In this document: piece after piece, positions 8,298 through 17,576 of the stretch
How positions within the stretch are numbered: the stretch's first letter is position 1
How the letters are laid out: the number at the start of each line of letters is the position of its first letter
From: CBDCBA01 sp965214125
GTDB taxonomy: Bacteria; Planctomycetota; Phycisphaerae; Tepidisphaerales; Tepidisphaeraceae
Length of the DNA: 64,000 nucleotides
Direction of reading: 5' to 3'
NCBI GenBank assembly: GCA_965214125.1
Contig: CBDCBA010000003.1
Coordinates: 1-64,000 of the forward strand
Notes under the pieces: generated by a model
Told to the model about the DNA's origin: nothing
Seen by the model: only the letters and a program-made list of their open reading frames with translations
Database searches by the model: none
Program-made: the position numbers and the translations under genes

Positions 8298-10402
8298 TGA
8301 TCGGCCTCCGAGCAGGTGATAAGCAGCGGCTGCTCGTTGACGGTCAGCAGCAAAGTGTCGGCGCCGCGAAGGATCGCAAGCCCCTGCGTGCCGGGCGCCA
8401 TCTGCCCGATCCGCGTCACGAACATCGGCGCCCGGCCCGTGGCGACAACGCCGCCGCCGGGCCGCGCGACGTCGTAGGTGAAGTTGCACGTGGCGGCGGC
8501 GTCGCCCGCCGATCCGCCAACCTGGGTGACGTTGACGACTTGAGGGCCGCCGCTGACGGGCCGGGCCGGGGCCGGCCGGCCCGGGGTGCGGCTCACGCCG
8601 CTGCTGGCCGCTGCTGCGGCTCGCTGCTGCGGCGCGTAGCGCTGCTGCGCCCCGTCGCCGCTCCGGGCGGGCTGGCGGATGGGTGACGGGCGATCGCTCG
8701 CCCCGCCCGCCGCCGCCGGCGCCGCCATCGTCCCACCCCCACCCCCACCCCCACTACCTACGCCGCCCGCGATCGAGCCAAGCGAGTGCCCGCCGCCGGC
8801 CGGCGCGGCGTAGCCGTCGATCTCGACGATCGTCTTGCCCTGCTGCTGGTCGTAGGCGACGCCGCTCACGCGGCCGCCGAGCTCGACGCCGAGGAACCCG
8901 ACCAGCTCGACGCGACGCGCGGCACCCTTGGGCGGGACGAGGCCGCCGGCGAGGGATTGCGCGAGGGCGTCGACTGAGGCGAGGTTGGCGTCGCTGCCGT
9001 TTTCCCGGATCAACCGGAGCTCCGGGCAGCAGTAGCAAGCGACGCCCGGCCGGTAGCCGACGGTGTAGTCGATCGGGCTGAACGGATTGCCCGCCCCCGC
9101 GACGGCGCCGTTGTCGCCGACGGCGAAGAGCCGGCCGTAGATCTCCCGCCGGCCATCCTGACGGCGACTCTCGACGCTGAAGGTGGGCTTGAGGTCGGAC
9201 GCCGACACCGCCACGAACGCGGCGTCGGCGTTGGGCGCGTCGGCCGTGTCGACGGTGCCGATCCGCTCGCTGAAGAACATCAGCCCGCGCTCGTGGTCGA
9301 CCTGCGCGTAGAGGTCGACGGCCAGGTTGCGGTAGGCCGGCGCGTCCGGCGTGCCGACGTTGCGAGCAACGGCCAGCCGAAGCCGGGGCTCGCTGACCGC
9401 GCCGTCGCCGTGGAAGACCTTGGCGAGGATCGGCGCCACCTCCGGCGGGTAGGCCGACGTGTCGAGCCGGATCACCCGATAGAGCTGCTGACTGACCGTC
9501 TCGCGTCGCTCCTCCGGCAGATCGGCAAAGCCGTTGCGGACGTCGTCGGCGGGATTGGCGGCAAGGTCGGGGTCGTCGCCCAAGTCGATCCACCTGCCGG
9601 GAGTTGCGGGATCCTCGATTACGAACTGCCACGCGGGCGGGCTGCTGGCGTTGTGGTCGAAGCTGAGCACCACGGCGGTCGGCGACGACAGCAGCACGAT
9701 CTGCTCGGGGCGGCGATCGCCGGTGGCGGTCGTGAGATCGGAGGCAACGCGGCCGGCCGGCCACGCCGGCACGCTGCCGACGTGCGGCTGGTAGACCGAG
9801 CCGAGGCCGTTGCTGTGCGGGGCGTAGACGCAGCCGCAGTGCTGGAGCAGCTTGCTTAGCTCGGTCGCCGCGTGGGCGCCGTCCCACTGGAGGCCCCGCA
9901 CCGGGTCGATCGCGTCGACGCCGGCCGGGGCCGCGATCGCGTAGCCGCCCATCGCCGTGGCGCAGGCGGCGATCAGCGCCGAGTTGCTCGCGAGCGTGTA
10001 GTTGGCGGGCCGTGGATCGGGATTGACGGGGCCGTTGAACAGCCGGCCGCCGCGAGGCTCGACGTAGGCGTGGCGGAAGTCGGCGAACTGGAGCTCGTAG
10101 TCGACCACGCTCGGGGCCGCGTCGCCGGGGAGCCGGCGGATCATGCCAGGTCGAGCGTCGACGAGCTGCACGTTGGCCAGCTCGTGATCGGCCGCCCCTG
10201 CCCCTGGAGCGACCGACCACCAGAACTCGATCGTCCCGCGGCACGCCCGCAGGTTGCTTGGCAGCTTCGCAAACTCACCGGCGGGCACTACCGCAGTGTT
10301 GACATCCGGGGCGAGGCCAGGGGTGACGGACCACGGGCCGCGAAGCGTGAGCTCCACGCGCTGCCCGCCGCCGGGGGTGAACGTGACGCGGCGTTGGCTC
10401 AA
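8294..10402 (-). CDS. putative tail hub/tip protein
   Basis: A 702-residue protein (MSQRRVTFTPGGGQRVELTL). Beta-rich text with many short repeats fills the first ~570 residues (for example DYTVGYRPGVACYCCPELRL). It is followed by a Gly/Ala/Pro/Gln-rich linker and a C-terminal beta domain, NVTQVGGSAGDAAATCNFTY. In siphophages the gene two places after the tape measure usually encodes the central hub or tail-associated protein, and length and position fit. No catalytic motif is seen. Start and stop overlap both neighbours by 4 bases. Confidence 0.55.
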   Translation of the reverse strand: MSQRRVTFTPGGGQRVELTLRGPWSVTPGLAPDVNTAVVPAGEFAKLPSNLRACRGTIEFWWSVAPGAGAADHELANVQLVDARPGMIRRLPGDAAPSVVDYELQFADFRHAYVEPRGGRLFNGPVNPDPRPANYTLASNSALIAACATAMGGYAIAAPAGVDAIDPVRGLQWDGAHAATELSKLLQHCGCVYAPHSNGLGSVYQPHVGSVPAWPAGRVASDLTTATGDRRPEQIVLLSSPTAVVLSFDHNASSPPAWQFVIEDPATPGRWIDLGDDPDLAANPADDVRNGFADLPEERRETVSQQLYRVIRLDTSAYPPEVAPILAKVFHGDGAVSEPRLRLAVARNVGTPDAPAYRNLAVDLYAQVDHERGLMFFSERIGTVDTADAPNADAAFVAVSASDLKPTFSVESRRQDGRREIYGRLFAVGDNGAVAGAGNPFSPIDYTVGYRPGVACYCCPELRLIRENGSDANLASVDALAQSLAGGLVPPKGAARRVELVGFLGVELGGRVSGVAYDQQQGKTIVEIDGYAAPAGGGHSLGSIAGGVGSGGGGGGGTMAAPAAAGGASDRPSPIRQPARSGDGAQQRYAPQQRAAAAASSGVSRTPGRPAPARPVSGGPQVVNVTQVGGSAGDAAATCNFTYDVARPGGGVVATGRAPMFVTRIGQMAPGTQGLAILRGADTLLLTVNEQPLLITCSEADQ

Positions 10403-11685
10403 GCTCCACCTCCGGACGGCGCGAGGCTGGCGGCCGCGACTTCGGCGTCAAAGCTGTCCGGGACGAACAACTCATAGCTCCAGGACACGCGGTACTCGGG
10501 CGCTGTGCCGGCACCCACGAGCTCCCGCTTGATCTTCGGGCGGGCCGCGAGGCCATCGTTGGCGATCGGTGCCGGCACGGGCGGGAACGAGGCCAGCCCC
10601 GTTGCCGAACCCGACTGCGTCGCTCGCCTGCGACGCGGCTTCGGCTGCACGAGCACGGAGGTGGCACCGCTGTAGGTCAACTCCTCCGCCTCGGCATCGG
10701 CCTCTTCGGCGTCGATCGACTGCTGCCACCGGAGGATGCTCGCGCCGCCGCCGACCAACTTCCACGACGCGGCGAGGCGGACGCCGTCATGCTCGGTCGT
10801 CTCCACGCTCTCTTCCACCAGCACGGCCCCGTCGTCGACCAGCGGCGTCACGTGAGCCCCCACGATCGCAGCGATCACGGGAGCAGAATTGCCGCCGAGG
10901 AGGAGGTCGGCGCTGACCGAGTGCGTGACCTGCCCGCTGCGATGGTCGGTGGCGGCGGAAAGCGTTACCTCCCCCTCGACGCTCTCCGTCGCGGGCAGCG
11001 GAGCCGAGAGCTGGCGGGCCCCGAACGTGAAACCGATCTCGCCCGCGTCCTCCCGCTCCGTGTATTTGACGGAGTGCAGGTAGAGGTCGCCGGCGTAGCG
11101 ATCATCGAACCCGCTCTTGGCCGAGGCGTATCGGGCGGCAGCGTCGTCGCCGGTGTAGGTGCCGCTGCGGCTGGCCACCACTCGCCCGTCGGGGCCGAGC
11201 TCGACGCTCTCGGTCCACCACTCGTCAGCCTCGTCGCTGCCGCCGCCGGGCGCATCAGGCGACGATCGAATCTCGAAGGAGAGGCGGCGGGAGAGCCCGG
11301 TCTCCGAGTCGTCGAGCAGCGACGCCGAGCCGGCCGGGTAGTCGAGGATCCCCAGCGACGGGAAGTCGGTCTCGACGACGCGGGGCTGGCCATCGCCTCC
11401 GGAGTAGGAGACGCGCACGCCGCGGCCGCCGGTCCCGACGTGGGCGAGGAAGTCGTCGACAGCATCACGCAGTGCGGCCGTCGAGCCGGCCTCCAGCAGC
11501 ACTTCGCCGCTGAGTCGACTGCCGCCCTCGCCGGCGGAAAGGGAGCGGGAGACGATCGCGAAGGCGTCGAAGTCGAGGCCGCCCGCGACGGACTCGATCT
11601 CCAGCCAGGGACGCCAGACCGCCGCGCCGTAGAGAGGCGTGACGGCGGCCGCCGACTGCGGGATGGGTTCGAAGACGACGGGCAT
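10399..11685 (-). CDS. putative distal tail protein
   Basis: A 428-residue protein (MPVVFEPIPQSAAAVTPLYG) directly downstream of the tape measure, with zero spacing. The N-terminal ~160 residues look like a beta-sandwich (RRLSFEIRSS, GVRVSYSGGD), and the C-terminal part contains PKIKRELVGAG and YRVSWSYELF strands. By synteny it would form the ring joining tail tube to tip. Sequence alone does not prove the family; a minor tail protein is the alternative. Confidence 0.5.
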   Translation of the reverse strand: MPVVFEPIPQSAAAVTPLYGAAVWRPWLEIESVAGGLDFDAFAIVSRSLSAGEGGSRLSGEVLLEAGSTAALRDAVDDFLAHVGTGGRGVRVSYSGGDGQPRVVETDFPSLGILDYPAGSASLLDDSETGLSRRLSFEIRSSPDAPGGGSDEADEWWTESVELGPDGRVVASRSGTYTGDDAAARYASAKSGFDDRYAGDLYLHSVKYTEREDAGEIGFTFGARQLSAPLPATESVEGEVTLSAATDHRSGQVTHSVSADLLLGGNSAPVIAAIVGAHVTPLVDDGAVLVEESVETTEHDGVRLAASWKLVGGGASILRWQQSIDAEEADAEAEELTYSGATSVLVQPKPRRRRATQSGSATGLASFPPVPAPIANDGLAARPKIKRELVGAGTAPEYRVSWSYELFVPDSFDAEVAAASLAPSGGGA

Positions 11686-14600
11686 CTACAAGGACCCCCT
11701 CGCGTTGGCGGCACGACCCGCTGCGAGCAGCTCGCCCACGCGATTGTCGATCTCGCTCCGGACCTTGTCGTCCACGACGTCGGCGAACAACGCGCCGAGC
11801 TCCTGGATGTCGATCGACGGCACGAGCACATCGCCGACCTCGACCCGCGCCCCACCCCCACCACCACTCCCACCACCACCACCCCGGCCGGTGGCGGCGT
11901 TGAGCCGATCGACCACGGCGAGCCCCTCGGCCGAGATCGCGGCGAGCTGCTCGCGAAGGCCGGCGAACGGGTCGCTGTCGCCCAGGCTCGACGCGGCGTC
12001 GAGAACGCCTCGAAGCGATGCGGCGGCGTCGTCGCCGGCGGTGGCCACATTGCCCAGGGACGGAACGAGCAGGCCGTCGAGGTAGCCAGCCAGTTGCTGC
12101 GTGGCCGCGGCGGCGGCCCCGGTCATGTCGAGCACGGGCTTGAGGGCGGCGAAATCGACACCGGCCGCGCCGGACGCGTCCTGAGGCGGAGCGTTCGGCG
12201 GTGGAGCCTGGCCCGTCCCGCTGGCGGCCTGGAAGGCTTGGGCCTGCGCGTCCCCGGCAGCCCGGCCGGCCTCGTCGGCTGCGGCGACCGCCGCGTCGCG
12301 GCCGCCGCGAATGGCGTCGAGAAGCGCGGTGCGGGCCGCCTCGCGATCCTCCGCGGCCGGCGCGATGCGGACGGCCAGGTTCAGGGCGGCGTTGCTGTCG
12401 CGCGTCACGTCCGCCAAGAGGGCGTCCGCCTGCTGCCGGAGCTCGGCGACCTGCCCCGCGTCGTACCCCAGGGCCACCCCCAGCTGAATCTCCTGCCGCG
12501 CCGCGTCCTGCGTGGCGGCGAGGAACGTCTTGCGGAGCTCCTCCAGCTCGCGACGGCTCGCCCCGGCGTTGACCTTGATCTCCAGTTCTTCTTCATAGGC
12601 GGCCTTGAGCTCCTCGAACCGGCCGAGCAGGTCCGGGCCCTCTTCGTCCACCGAAGGGGCGGCGGAGGATTGCGCGGCGGCGCGGGCGTCGGCCACGAGC
12701 CGGCCCAGCTGCGACTGCAACGCCGCGAGCTCCTCGCCGGCAACGCCACCGTCGAGGGCGACCGTGAGCTGCCGCTCCGCGAAGCTCTTCACCGTGTCGA
12801 GCCAGCCGTCACGCAGCCGCTCGATCTCCTCCTGTGCCTCGCCGCTCTCGACGGCGAGTTGGAGACGGGCGTCGAACTTGCGTTGCATCGCGTCGTAGGC
12901 GTCGGCGACCCCGTCGACGGCGTCAGCCTGGGAATCGGCCTCGCGGCCGGTGAAGGCCGCCTCGCGGCGGAGCTTGGCCATCACGGCCCGAAGGCGTTCG
13001 AGCGACTCGTCGTCGGCGCCGGCCTCGACCGCGAGCGACAGGCGGCGGCCCGTGAAGGAGTCAACGGTCTGCTCCCAACGCTGGCGCAGCCGGTCGATCT
13101 CCTCCTCCGAAGCGCCGCCGTCGACGGCGAGCTGGACCTGCTGGCCGAAGTCGCGGCGGAGCTCTGCGAACGCCTCGCGTGCCGCGGCGATCGGGTCGGC
13201 GTCGACCTCGGCTTGCACCCGCATCGTTGCCCCGTCGGCGGCGTTGGCCTGCACGTCGTCGATATTCCGCATCGCGGCGTCGAAGCTCGCGGGGTCGGGT
13301 TCGGCCGTTACGCCGACCTCCGCCGCGTCGGGATCGGTGACGCCAGCGGACGAGCGGGTTCGAGCGCCGCCCGGTACTTGCCGCGCACCCGAGTCAGACG
13401 GGGCGGCACCGGGGGCGGTGGGGGTGGGGGTGGTGGGGAGGTCGGCCGCCTTGCCCGCCGCTTCCTCTGTGCGGCCGATGAGCTCGCCCAGCCAGGACAG
13501 GGCCTGGCCGATCTTGTCGAGCACCCAGCCAATCGCCTCGCCGAGGGCCCGCAGTGCGGTCATCGCGCCGGTCCCGAGGAACCCGAAGACGGGCTTGAGC
13601 ACATGGGTCCAGAGGTTGCCGGCGACGCCGCCGACGAAGCGCAGCACGGTTGCCAGTGCGTCGAGTTGTGGGGCCATCTGCCGGGCGAGGAAACCGACAA
13701 CACCCACGCCCAGGTCCCACAGTCCGCGGGCGACCATGCCGACGCCGTCGAGGACCGGCCGGAGCGCGTCGAACGCCCCGGCGAGCAGCCCGCCTATGAC
13801 CGGCACGGCCTCCCGCACAATCCAGCCTGCGACGCCCTTGAGCAGGTCCCAGATCGTGGAGACGACGCCCCCGGCGGCGGTGACGGCCGGCTCGACCGCC
13901 GACCACGCCGCAACCAGTCGGCTGCCGATGGCCGGCACGAGCGTGCCGGTGACGAAGTCGGCCCCGGTGCGGAAGAGGTTGACGACGCCCTCCCACGCGG
14001 GGCGGAGCAGGTCGAAGTGGTTGAGGAGCGCAACGCCGGCCGTGACGATCGCGCCGAAGACCACCGCCGGGGATGCGAGCACGCCGACGGTCGCGGCGAC
14101 GGCGGCGCCCAGGAGGCCGAAGAGGCCGCCCAGCGGGCCGATGACAGCGGCGGCGGCCGCAACGGCGGCGGCGATGCCCCACGAGCCCACGGCGGCGGCA
14201 ATGCCCGCCCCGACGGCCGTGACGGTGTCGCCGAGGCCGCCGAAGAGGTCGACGAGGTTCGCGAGGAGCGGAGCGGCGATGTCGACGACGGCGCCGATGG
14301 CGTCGCCGGCCATGCCGAAGCCCGCCGCGACGGCCGAGCCGACGTCGGCGGCAACGCCCATGACGGCCGAGAAGGCAGCCTCGAACTGCGGGGCGTAGCT
14401 GGCGGCCAGGTCGATCGCCGCGGCGAGGCGGTCGCCGAGGGAGCTGGCCAAGGCGAGCACGGATGGCGCCGCCCGCTGGACTGCCGCCGTCAGCATCTCC
14501 ATGCCGCCGGCGAGGTTCAAGGACTCGGCGAGCACGAGCGAAAAATCGCGGAGCAGCTTGCTCGCGTTGTCCTGAAGCGTGGACCACTGCCCGCGGATGA

Positions 14601-15417
14601 GCTCGCTCTGCCGCTGCGTGATTCCGGAGAACTTGCCGCCCTCCCCCGTCAGGTCAGCGACGGCTTGTTGCAGATGCTCGAAGCCAATCTCGCCGCTGCT
14701 GACGAGGTCTCGGACAGCAGACTCCGCCACGCCGAACTGCTCTGCGAGCGACCCGATGATCGGGATGCCTCGCCCGGTGAGCTGGTTGATGTCCTCCATG
14801 AACAGCCGGCCCTGGACCCTCGCCTTACCGTAGATCTCCGCGAGCTCCCCGATCGGAATGTTGAGGCCCGCAGACAGGTCCCCGAGCTGCCGCATCTGCG
14901 GGACGATTTCGCTGGCCGCGAAGCCGAAAGCAAGAAGCGACTTTGCCGCAGCGGTCAGGGACGGCAGTTGGAACGGCGTCGACGCGGCGTATTGATCCAG
15001 CTCTTCGAGCAACGACATTGCCGCGCCGGCCGAGCCCAACATCACTTCAAACGCAACCTTGGTCTCCTGGAAGTCAGCAGCGAGCGAGATGCCGAGCCCG
15101 AGCATGTCCGAGATTGCGCTGCCGGCCTGCTTTGCCGCACTGGCTGCACCAAGGAGCGGGTTGGTGAGGAACCCGCTGATCGTCGGGCCGAAGATTTCCA
15201 GCGTCGCCTGGCTCGCCAGCAGGTCGCGGCCGAAGCTGCGGCTGGCCGCCCCCGTCTCGCGGAACTCGCCCGTCGCCTCGCGCAGCGGGTCGTTCAGCCC
15301 GCGGTCCACCTTCGACGCCCACGGGTTCATCGCGCGGAGCGACTCGCCCAGCGTCGAGAAGAACCCGCCGCCGTCGAGCTTGAGCTTGCCGATCACTGAT
15401 CCCGCGTCGAACGCCAT
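11686..15417 (-). CDS. tail tape-measure protein
   Basis: At 1,243 residues it is the longest gene of the phage. It fixes tail length and helps DNA entry. The N-terminal domain has the recognisable tape-measure block FQETKVAFEVMLGSAG, then ASTPFQLPSLTAAAKSLLAF, LNIPIGELAEIYGKARVQGR and TGRGIPIIGSLAEQFGV. Long hydrophobic Ala/Gly/Val stretches follow (about residues 380-480), then coiled-coil-like helical repeats (LRREAAFTGREADS, EEIERLRDGWLDTVK). The C-terminus (ARVEVGDVLVPSIDIQELG) is copied in the prophage remnant at 45.84 kb. Length predicts a tail near 180 nm using the usual 0.15 nm per residue. Confidence 0.92.
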   Translation of the reverse strand: MAFDAGSVIGKLKLDGGGFFSTLGESLRAMNPWASKVDRGLNDPLREATGEFRETGAASRSFGRDLLASQATLEIFGPTISGFLTNPLLGAASAAKQAGSAISDMLGLGISLAADFQETKVAFEVMLGSAGAAMSLLEELDQYAASTPFQLPSLTAAAKSLLAFGFAASEIVPQMRQLGDLSAGLNIPIGELAEIYGKARVQGRLFMEDINQLTGRGIPIIGSLAEQFGVAESAVRDLVSSGEIGFEHLQQAVADLTGEGGKFSGITQRQSELIRGQWSTLQDNASKLLRDFSLVLAESLNLAGGMEMLTAAVQRAAPSVLALASSLGDRLAAAIDLAASYAPQFEAAFSAVMGVAADVGSAVAAGFGMAGDAIGAVVDIAAPLLANLVDLFGGLGDTVTAVGAGIAAAVGSWGIAAAVAAAAAVIGPLGGLFGLLGAAVAATVGVLASPAVVFGAIVTAGVALLNHFDLLRPAWEGVVNLFRTGADFVTGTLVPAIGSRLVAAWSAVEPAVTAAGGVVSTIWDLLKGVAGWIVREAVPVIGGLLAGAFDALRPVLDGVGMVARGLWDLGVGVVGFLARQMAPQLDALATVLRFVGGVAGNLWTHVLKPVFGFLGTGAMTALRALGEAIGWVLDKIGQALSWLGELIGRTEEAAGKAADLPTTPTPTAPGAAPSDSGARQVPGGARTRSSAGVTDPDAAEVGVTAEPDPASFDAAMRNIDDVQANAADGATMRVQAEVDADPIAAAREAFAELRRDFGQQVQLAVDGGASEEEIDRLRQRWEQTVDSFTGRRLSLAVEAGADDESLERLRAVMAKLRREAAFTGREADSQADAVDGVADAYDAMQRKFDARLQLAVESGEAQEEIERLRDGWLDTVKSFAERQLTVALDGGVAGEELAALQSQLGRLVADARAAAQSSAAPSVDEEGPDLLGRFEELKAAYEEELEIKVNAGASRRELEELRKTFLAATQDAARQEIQLGVALGYDAGQVAELRQQADALLADVTRDSNAALNLAVRIAPAAEDREAARTALLDAIRGGRDAAVAAADEAGRAAGDAQAQAFQAASGTGQAPPPNAPPQDASGAAGVDFAALKPVLDMTGAAAAATQQLAGYLDGLLVPSLGNVATAGDDAAASLRGVLDAASSLGDSDPFAGLREQLAAISAEGLAVVDRLNAATGRGGGGGSGGGGGARVEVGDVLVPSIDIQELGALFADVVDDKVRSEIDNRVGELLAAGRAANARGSL

Positions 15418-15440
15418 TCGTCACTCCGTTCTGCCTGGAA

Positions 15441-16117
15441 CTACCCGCCGCCGCCGATCTCCCGCATCTGCCGGACGAACTCGCTCGGCGAGCCCTTCAC
15501 CCGGATTTCCCTGACGCCGCCACCCCCGCCACCCCCGCCACTCACATGCCGCGGCTGGCGGTCCCGCTCACGCTCGTGCTGCTCGCGGCGGAACTCGCCC
15601 TCGTCGGCGAGCTCGCCCAGCACGACCAGCGTCAGGTCCGCCGGCCACCGCCACGCTTCTTCCCAGCCGACGCCGACGTCCGAGCGGGCGAGCGTGAGGA
15701 CGATGACCGACCAGGGGCACCGCTCGGCGAGCCGGCCTCCGGGGAATCGCTCCGGGCCGGAGGCTTTCCGCCGGCCGCCTGGGCGGCGGCGGCCAACTGT
15801 TTTGGGAGGACGTGCTCCCGGAAGTAGGTGATCGTCGCCGTCATCACGGCCATGATCTCGGGCGTGGTGAGGTCCTCGGGCTCCACCGGCGGGTCGTCGA
15901 AGAGCCCGACGATGAAGTCGTGGTTTTCTTGGTGCTGCTTCGCGAGCTCGACGGCATCGAGCTGCTCGCCCGCGTCCCCCTTCATCGCGTTCTGGAGGAA
16001 GGCGATGTCGGCGTTGGTCAGCGGGCGGATGCGGAAGTCGGCGACGTCGTCGCGGAGCGTGAGCGAAAGATCCCAGTCGCCGACGTGGGCAAGGGCTTGG
16101 CGGAGGTCGATGTTCAT
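15441..16117 (-). CDS. tail assembly chaperone, -1 frameshift product (GT-type)
   Basis: The long form of the chaperone. Ribosomes slipping by -1 at CCCAAAA leave the short frame and enter an open frame that reads GGRLAERCPWSVIVLTLARS, then SDVGVGWEEAWRWPADLTL and ends EFVRQMREIGGGG, giving 225 residues. This second frame has no start codon of its own near its beginning, makes good protein sense, and ends 24 bases before the tape-measure start, exactly where lambda-type G-T extensions lie. The long form bridges chaperone and tape measure during tail assembly in known phages. Confidence 0.75.
15632..16117 (-). CDS. tail assembly chaperone, short form (G-type)
   Basis: A 161-residue protein (MNIDLRQALAHVGDWDLSLT) between the tail tube and tape-measure genes. 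The core is acidic and helical (FLQNAMKGDAGEQLDAVELA, EIMAVMTATITYFREHVLPK) and the tail is Ser/Arg-rich low-complexity (SSRSPARTSASAGKKRGG). That tail is what one expects when the frame overlaps a conserved -1 frame. The role is to keep tape-measure protein soluble while the tail tube polymerises. Confidence 0.75.
   Translation of the reverse strand: MNIDLRQALAHVGDWDLSLTLRDDVADFRIRPLTNADIAFLQNAMKGDAGEQLDAVELAKQHQENHDFIVGLFDDPPVEPEDLTTPEIMAVMTATITYFREHVLPKQLAAAAQAAGGKPPARSDSPEAGSPSGAPGRSSSSRSPARTSASAGKKRGGGRRT
15800..15806 (-). promoter_or_regulatory. -1 ribosomal slippery heptamer CCCAAAA
   Basis: In the chaperone frame the codons are CTC CCA AAA CAG, so C CCA AAA fits X XXY YYZ exactly. 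After slippage the -1 frame is open to the stop at 15,441. A GC-rich stretch that could form a stimulatory stem follows (GCCGCCGCCGCC paired with GGCGGCCGGCGG). Confidence 0.75.
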
Positions 16118-16186
16118 GGGGTGGTGGCGGCGGTGAAGCGTGGAGGCGGTGCTTAGTGCGGGGTGGTGGGTGGTGGTGGGCGGCGA

Positions 16187-16459
16187 CTACGAGGTTTCGC
16201 GCGGGTCGGGCGTGACCTTGCAGCGGTAGGCCTTGCGCATGGTCAGGGCGTGGCGGCGGCTCTCGGTGCGGGCAAGGCCGCCGTCGAAGTCGAGCCCCAC
16301 GAGCATGCCGTCGAACTCCTTGTCGGGGTGGCGGACCTCGTACAGCGCACCGCCCTTCGCGGCCGGGTCCGGCTGGGCGGGCGCGGCGGATGCGGTGGTG
16401 GCGGCGGTGTTGTTGGAAGAAGTGGTGGCTTCGCTCTTGGGCTTGTTGCTGCTGCTCAT
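16187..16459 (-). CDS. hypothetical small phage protein
   Basis: A 90-residue protein starting MSSSNKPKSEATTSS, with a Ser/Thr/Ala-rich N-terminal third and a folded-looking C-terminus (GGALYEVRHPDKEFDGMLVG, ALTMRKAYRCKVTPDP). It lies between tail tube and chaperone. The leader is rich in CCACC rather than purines and no Shine-Dalgarno is seen; an in-frame TTG 15 bases upstream is an alternative start. Possibly a tail-tube accessory or decoration protein; not recognised. Confidence 0.6.
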   Translation of the reverse strand: MSSSNKPKSEATTSSNNTAATTASAAPAQPDPAAKGGALYEVRHPDKEFDGMLVGLDFDGGLARTESRRHALTMRKAYRCKVTPDPRETS

Positions 16460-16525
16460 GGCGGGTCGGGTCAAAGGTGCGGGGATGGAAGCGGTGGAGT
16501 GGGGTGAGGTGGTGGTGGTGGTGGG

Positions 16526-17029
16526 CTAGACGGGGACCGGGCCCTCGTACCAGATGGTGTTATTGGGCAGGTCGTCGCGGTCGAAGTAGCAGAAGAACTT
16601 CACCTCGCGCACCGTGTTGCCCTCGCCGTCGAGCTTCTCGGGGCCGACCCAGGGGCAGGCCTTGACGAAGTTCAGGTCGCGGTCGGTCGATGCCCCGGCG
16701 TCGGTCGGGTGAAGCGTCAGGAGCTTGGCGTAGTCGTAGAGGTCCGTGTTCGACGGCGGCAGCGCCGGGATGCCGCCGGTGGGGGGGGCCCAGGGCGTGA
16801 GGCTGCGACGCATCGCCGGCGTGATCTCGCGAGCCTGCACCGTCACGACCGCGTCGGCGGCGACGACCTTCTCGCCCAGCTTCTTGGCCCCAAGGCTCTT
16901 GACCTTGATCGGGAAGAACTGCACGCCCTGCTCCACCTGGACGTCGTCGGTCTCCCCGATGTCGCCGACGTTGGCGATGTCCCAGATGACGCGGTGGTGG
17001 TCGAGTTGCTTGAGGTTTTCGGCGGCCAT
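16526..17029 (-). CDS. putative major tail tube protein
   Basis: A 167-residue protein (MAAENLKQLDHHRVIWDIAN). Its size, beta-rich composition and position (after the head-tail connector and tail-terminator genes, before the chaperone) are those of a siphophage tail tube subunit. Visible segments are GVQFFPIKVKSLGAKKLGEK, VTVQAREITPAMRRSL and VREVKFFCYFDRDDLPNNT. It is preceded by a CA/CC-rich spacer instead of a clear ribosome site. The call rests on synteny more than sequence. Confidence 0.6.
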   Translation of the reverse strand: MAAENLKQLDHHRVIWDIANVGDIGETDDVQVEQGVQFFPIKVKSLGAKKLGEKVVAADAVVTVQAREITPAMRRSLTPWAPPTGGIPALPPSNTDLYDYAKLLTLHPTDAGASTDRDLNFVKACPWVGPEKLDGEGNTVREVKFFCYFDRDDLPNNTIWYEGPVPV

Positions 17030-17096
17030 GATCGGGGTCCTTCGGTAAGGGTCAGCGGTGGGCTAGGAGTGACGCGAGCTAGGGGGTGGTGGTGGG

Positions 17097-17576
17097 CTAG
17101 GCGGTGGTGGTGCGGTGGACGGCGACGTCGAAGTTGAAGACGACGCGGGGGCGGCCACCGTCGCCGCGGCCGGCGAGGGCCGGGCGGCGCAGGTTGTGGA
17201 CGCCGGCAACCCGCAGCTGCACGTCGCCGTCGACCAGCAGCCAATCGCGGCGGGGGCGGCCGTCCGTTTCGAGGCAGCCGTCGTGCAGGGCGTCGGCCAG
17301 GTCGAACGCATCGGCGTCGTCGTGGGCCTCGACGGCCACCTGGAGACTGACCGTCTGGAGCGGGATGCGGGGCGAGTTGCCGCCGTAGGCGTTGACGCTC
17401 GCGTAGCGGCCGTCCGGGTCGGCGGGCTGCGCGGCCCCGGCGAAGACGATGGGCGAGGCGTCATGCGGGCCGGTGACGCCGGCGGAGTCGGCGAGCGCGG
17501 CGGCCAGGGCGACGACGAGCGACCGCGTGGGCACCGGGGGTGTGGCGGGCGTGGTGGTGGGCGTGGTGGTGGGCAT
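17097..17576 (-). CDS. putative tail terminator/completion protein
   Basis: A 159-residue protein beginning with a Thr/Pro run (MPTTTPTTTPATPPVPTR). The body, SLVVALAAALADSAGVTG and DADAFDLADALHDGCLETD, is followed by strands (DVQLRVAGVHN, RVVFNFDVAVHRTTTA). It follows the HK97 gp10-like gene, its start overlapping that stop by one base (TGATG), where tail terminators normally lie. It would cap the tail tube before joining to the head. Family not firmly recognised. Confidence 0.5.
   Translation of the reverse strand: MPTTTPTTTPATPPVPTRSLVVALAAALADSAGVTGPHDASPIVFAGAAQPADPDGRYASVNAYGGNSPRIPLQTVSLQVAVEAHDDADAFDLADALHDGCLETDGRPRRDWLLVDGDVQLRVAGVHNLRRPALAGRGDGGRPRVVFNFDVAVHRTTTA

Noticed and set aside
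10789..15399. A 1,536-residue open frame on the plus strand opposite the tape-measure gene
   Set aside because: It is Arg/Glu/Gly/Val-rich antisense text produced by strong GC3 bias; the minus-strand frame has recognised tape-measure motifs.
16140..17100. GGTGGTGG runs as a G-quadruplex regulatory array
   Set aside because: In the transcribed sense the runs are CCACCACC, so the RNA cannot form quadruplexes; they are better described as C/A-rich spacers.
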